Assembly (NCBI GenBank): GCA_023131835.1 | Contig: JAGLZA010000084.1 | Location: forward strand, 1 to 46,538 | DNA: 46,538 nt | Direction of reading: 5' to 3' | Source of the DNA: Caldifarciminota bacterium | Lineage (GTDB): Bacteria > Hydrothermota > UBA3072 | Shown: positions 43,399-46,538 of the stretch, one piece after another | How the letters are laid out: every line of letters starts with the position of its first letter | How positions within the stretch are numbered: the first letter of the stretch is position 1 | Position numbers and translations under genes: made by a program | The notes under the pieces: model-generated | What the model saw: only the letters and a program-made list of their open reading frames with translations | Databases searched by the model: none | Told to the model about the DNA's origin: nothing

Positions 43399-44580
43399 TC
43401 ATCTATTAATTTCCCGTTTCAATCGATAGATGTCCTCTTTTATTCTGTTGTAATCAGCTATGGTTCTCTTTATCTGATGCTGCAATTTCTTAACTCTAAC
43501 CTTTCTCGCTTTTGTGAGTTTGAGCGCTTCTTTCGCCCTATCCTTGATTTCCATATTTAGATATTTTTCTGATTCTATTTCTTTTACGATTCGATAATCT
43601 TTTTCTGCTTCAGCCACAACTCGGTCCAGTGTTCTTGTCGGGATGGTTTTTATCCTGGTATCAATTTGTTTCATCAATATCTTGGCCACTGAGAGTATTT
43701 GCATTGCTTCGAATCTCTTGTGCTCACTGATATATTCAACCAATTCCTTTCTTTGTTTTGATAGTTCACCGACCATTTCGCGTAAGTCTATTACTAAAGG
43801 TTCAATTTTTATAAGGAGAGGATTTTTCATTCTCAAGCCATATCTGATATCCTGTAACTGTTTATCTATTAAACCCTGTTTCTTTTGTATTTTCTCATAC
43901 CTTTTTTTGAGTTCACCTATTTCGGCTCTGTACTCTTCTGTAAGATTTAATCTCCTCGCAAGAGTATATCCCTGTTTGATCAAAAGAGAAGATCTCATGA
44001 TATTCCCTCTTTCTAACGCTATTTCTATTCTCCTTATAATATCCTTTAGATGTTTTTCCTTCCATCTGTTCCAGCGTTCTAATTCTTCGATCTTAAATTT
44101 CTGTATCTTTAGAGGCAATCCTCTTTTTATTAGAGCCATTCTTTCTCTTTCAAGTAGAGCTTCTGAACCTGTCAAAAATTCTCGTATTTTTACCTTGCCC
44201 GATATGACCTTAACCTCTGATTTATCTTCTTTATAAGACACGGTGAATTCTGTTCCTCTTATCCCGGATACGGAAATAGGACTATTTATTTCAAAGCTCT
44301 GTCCCCTTAATAGACTCTTAACCTTTGCCCAGACCCTTCCTATGGACAGAAATATATTCCTATTTTTACCACTTGTTGTAGTTATACGTGAATTCTCATC
44401 TATAAGCAGGCTACTACTATCAGAGTACAGTATTTCTGCTTTACTACTATCTTTTACGATGATGGTATCCTTTTCTTCTATTTCCATACCAAAATATGGG
44501 ATGAACGTGCTATCTCCTCTCTTGATTTCAACATCATTGGTATAGAAATTCAATACTGTAGAGATAATCAATAATATCAT
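43399..44580 (-). CDS. FecR-domain periplasmic protein with coiled-coil tail
   Basis: 393 residues. A short signal (MILLIISTVLNF), then a FecR domain at about 18-135: DTIIVKDSSKAEILYSD, GRVWAKVKSLLRG, SPISVSGIRGTEFTVSY. The rest (about 165-393) is highly helical and charged, with coiled-coil character (KKRYEKIQKKQGLIDKQL). FecR domains couple outer-membrane events to ECF sigma factors. Here it sits between the beta-barrel gene and the sigma gene, fitting a surface-signalling role. Confidence 0.85.
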   Translation of the reverse strand: MILLIISTVLNFYTNDVEIKRGDSTFIPYFGMEIEEKDTIIVKDSSKAEILYSDSSSLLIDENSRITTTSGKNRNIFLSIGRVWAKVKSLLRGQSFEINSPISVSGIRGTEFTVSYKEDKSEVKVISGKVKIREFLTGSEALLERERMALIKRGLPLKIQKFKIEELERWNRWKEKHLKDIIRRIEIALERGNIMRSSLLIKQGYTLARRLNLTEEYRAEIGELKKRYEKIQKKQGLIDKQLQDIRYGLRMKNPLLIKIEPLVIDLREMVGELSKQRKELVEYISEHKRFEAMQILSVAKILMKQIDTRIKTIPTRTLDRVVAEAEKDYRIVKEIESEKYLNMEIKDRAKEALKLTKARKVRVKKLQHQIKRTIADYNRIKEDIYRLKREINR

Positions 44581-44624
44581 TTTTCCTCCTCTTTTTTAGA
44601 TAAACATACTTTCAAATGGTTCCA

Positions 44625-46133
44625 TTAAAATGCATATTCATAGATGATTCTAAGAGAATGTTGTTCATAGTTTTTTTCTTTAATCGAAGGATAGTAGGAT
44701 ATCTCCAGATAACCATAACGCCAGAGTTTAATACTTGCATTCAAGTCTACTTCTAAACAGATATATTCACTCTCCTTTGAGATAGATCCTCCGATTGAGA
44801 TACTGTGATCAGCGGGATACCAGTAGAGATTGGAAGACAGGTTGAGGGATGTTGTGCTATATAAGGAGAGATATCTGTTAAAACTTATGAGATTATTTAT
44901 ACGTATATCATCACCAAACATTAATTCAAAACCTACTGCACCATATTGATACTCTTCTCCTTCAAATTCCGGATATTTTACCCATTGGTATTCTAAAAGA
45001 GGTGAGAAATAAGATAGGAGGGTTAATTGGAAACCCTGATTGAGAGAAAGACCAAATTTACCCTCCTTTTCATATATTAACCAGTCAAAATCAGTATAGA
45101 GTGTATTCCATTCGTATATTCCTGAGAGAAAAAGAGATAACCTGTTCGTATAAAGATATGGGTTTCCAAGGATTAGATAGCCTTCTGATACCTTTCTTGC
45201 TCCTATTTTAATGTTGTTGAAATTTTTTTCATAAGTGAGTTCTCCTTCAATTGCAGTTCCCTTTATAAGGGTATCCGTAAATAGATTATTATTGCCCATT
45301 GAATATCCACCTTTTAATGTGAGCGAGAGTTCTTCTATCATCTTCCACTTTAACTCTGGAGAGATAACCAGAGATTGTTTTGGGTCAACAATAGTGAATC
45401 CCGTTATTTCTGATGTATCGTCCTTTGCCCAGTATATGGTGATATCTGGTATTATTTTTTTAGTATTTAGTCCTATCTTTCCTCCGTAATAATAGCGAGG
45501 ATATTCTGCAAAAAGTGAATCATAAGCGGTTGAATAGAGAAAAAAGGGGGTCAAGGATAAATATTCTATATCTATATCTCCCATAACTCCAAATCCTCCT
45601 GGCGAGTAGATAGTAAGTTCATCGAGAAAGGGATAAATGTAGCCAGCCTCAAGATGTCCCTTGGTTCCGTAGTAACTGAGGTAAGGATACCATCCTGATG
45701 GATAATCGGGATCACTTGTAATGGAAAGGTTGAAAAAATGTTCCCCCTTTGAAAAGGAGATGTCCAGTCCATAGATAGGACTACTTTCCTCTGGATAGGT
45801 GGTATCTCTGTAGTATGTACTCTGAAAGCCAAGGGATAAATTGCCACCCATATCCAGTGGCAATACATCCTTTTTTTTAATTACTATAAATCTCCATTCC
45901 TTAAAATTTTCGTTAACTTGAAGTTTAATAGTATGTTCTCCAGGGTATATATTGTTTATCTGTTTATAGAAATAATCCCCATCTTTTTCTCCTTTTATAA
46001 TTTCTTCATCGAGGTAAACTATTATGGATTTGGGATCTACTGGTGGTTCAAAGATAATAGATATATCAAAAGGGACATTTGTAGTGTCTTCAGGGGAAAG
46101 GAGGAATATTGCAGATAGAATTAGTTCTAACAT
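44625..46133 (-). CDS. Outer-membrane beta-barrel protein
   Basis: 502 residues. A short signal peptide (MLELILSAIFLLS), an Ig-like strand segment at about 18-85, and then about 14-16 amphipathic strands with aromatic-rich alternation (SLGFQSTYYRDT, GAVGFELMFGD). It ends in aromatic F (HSLRIIYEYAF), the signal for BAM insertion. No TonB box or plug domain is seen, so it is not a typical TonB receptor. First gene of the FecR/sigma/anti-sigma operon. No convincing promoter or ribosome site was found in front of the ATG. Confidence 0.8.
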   Translation of the reverse strand: MLELILSAIFLLSPEDTTNVPFDISIIFEPPVDPKSIIVYLDEEIIKGEKDGDYFYKQINNIYPGEHTIKLQVNENFKEWRFIVIKKKDVLPLDMGGNLSLGFQSTYYRDTTYPEESSPIYGLDISFSKGEHFFNLSITSDPDYPSGWYPYLSYYGTKGHLEAGYIYPFLDELTIYSPGGFGVMGDIDIEYLSLTPFFLYSTAYDSLFAEYPRYYYGGKIGLNTKKIIPDITIYWAKDDTSEITGFTIVDPKQSLVISPELKWKMIEELSLTLKGGYSMGNNNLFTDTLIKGTAIEGELTYEKNFNNIKIGARKVSEGYLILGNPYLYTNRLSLFLSGIYEWNTLYTDFDWLIYEKEGKFGLSLNQGFQLTLLSYFSPLLEYQWVKYPEFEGEEYQYGAVGFELMFGDDIRINNLISFNRYLSLYSTTSLNLSSNLYWYPADHSISIGGSISKESEYICLEVDLNASIKLWRYGYLEISYYPSIKEKNYEQHSLRIIYEYAF

Positions 46134-46137
46134 AGTA

Positions 46138-46326
46138 TCAGGCTATATGTTTAAAGTTTCTAAATATATTTTCGAAAAGAAATAATTCCATTTGCATAAT
46201 CTTTATGCCAAAATTGAACCACTCTTTGATATTCAAGGCTATCAGAACCTTATTTTTTCTTGTTTTAACAATAAAGCAGAACCCTCTCACGCCCAATAAT
46301 TCAATTCCGAGAATTCTTGTTTTCAT
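46138..46326 (-). pseudogene. Possible decayed start of an MBL-fold (UPF0282-like) gene
   Basis: A 62-residue frame opens MKTRILGIELLGVRGFCFIV then KTRKNKVLIALN. This resembles the start of metallo-beta-lactamase-fold proteins of the UPF0282 type, which read 'ILG-ESLGVRGL-C-V-T---KILIDPG'. Here the LIDPG is altered to LIALN and the frame stops before the metal-binding HxHxDH. So I read it as a truncated remnant. It ends 4 bases before the barrel gene. It could instead be a short chance frame. Confidence 0.4.
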
Positions 46327-46374
46327 TTTGAAACTATATCAATTCTTCTTCAGATTGTCAAGGTTGAGATATCC

Positions 46375-46538
46375 CACACCCCCCATTTTTTTAACCACAG
46401 AGAACGGAGAGGGCGCAGAGCCCAACCACTCCCCTTTTATTTTAAGGTTTTTAGGGGACACAGAGATAGTCGCTTCGCTCCAATTGAAAATTGAAGAATG
46501 TTCACCACAGAGACACAAAGGACACAAAGAAAAATAAT
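46375..46538. repeat. Dispersed-repeat copies at the window end
   Basis: 'tttttttaaccacagagaac' at 46386-46405, the 'agatagtcgcttcgctccaattg' unit at 46463-46485, then 'cacagagacacaaaggacac' to the end. No gene seen. Confidence 0.6.

Noticed and set aside
46205-46537. 110-codon plus-strand open frame at the right edge
   Set aside because: It runs through dispersed-repeat text and opposes the MBL-like remnant. No protein-like features.
1-46538. CRISPR array
   Set aside because: The repeats present are irregularly spaced, dispersed and variable in length. No direct repeats with regular spacers were seen, and no cas genes.

Overview
The window reads as chromosomal DNA of an AT-rich diderm (Gram-negative-type) bacterium. 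Outer-membrane genes support this: a TamB-like protein, a beta-barrel protein ending in Phe, and several lipoproteins. The divergent mix of families suggests an uncultured lineage, possibly of the WOR-3/Stahlbacteria or FCB kind. That placement is inference from gene content only.

Layout. 0.35-5.2 kb (+): a soluble GGDEF / AAA-ATPase / TPR protein, a UPF0104 membrane protein and thiD. 5.6-8.4 kb (+): a large HEAT-repeat protein with no ordinary start codon. 9.2-14.5 kb (-): alanine racemase, an alpha/beta hydrolase, an FmdB-type zinc ribbon and a tandem UPF0104 pair. 14.6-15.9 kb (+): HU and thiL, the latter also lacking an ordinary start codon. 16.3-20.3 kb: two lipoproteins, queG, tRNA-Leu(CAG), an amidohydrolase and an exported cyclophilin.

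20.6-35.3 kb (-): an eleven-gene, translationally coupled chemosensory operon. In order of transcription it encodes a soluble chemoreceptor fused to a family-5 solute-binding domain, CheW, CheY, CheA, CheC, a 20-repeat-class TPR protein, a DUF4388 (PATAN) protein, three Roadblock/LC7 proteins and a TamB-like protein. CheR, CheB and flagellar genes are absent. The receptor fusion and the unusual partners make this the most interesting part of the window.

35.5-38.8 kb: dnaA and dnaN (+), with a DnaA-box-bearing spacer that is a candidate origin, then rpmB and a DUF523 gene (-). 39.2-40.6 kb: decayed material, including a hepT toxin gene with an in-frame stop, and an intact DUF2784 gene. 40.6-46.1 kb (-): a coupled envelope operon of beta-barrel protein, FecR-domain protein, ECF sigma factor, zinc anti-sigma factor and a six-repeat Ig-like surface protein, preceded by what may be a decayed metallo-beta-lactamase-fold gene.

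Intergenic gaps are filled with several families of dispersed repeats, often directly after stop codons. Many genes have a clear sigma-70-like promoter (TTGACA with TATAAT-like -10), and two of these promoters imply leaderless mRNAs.
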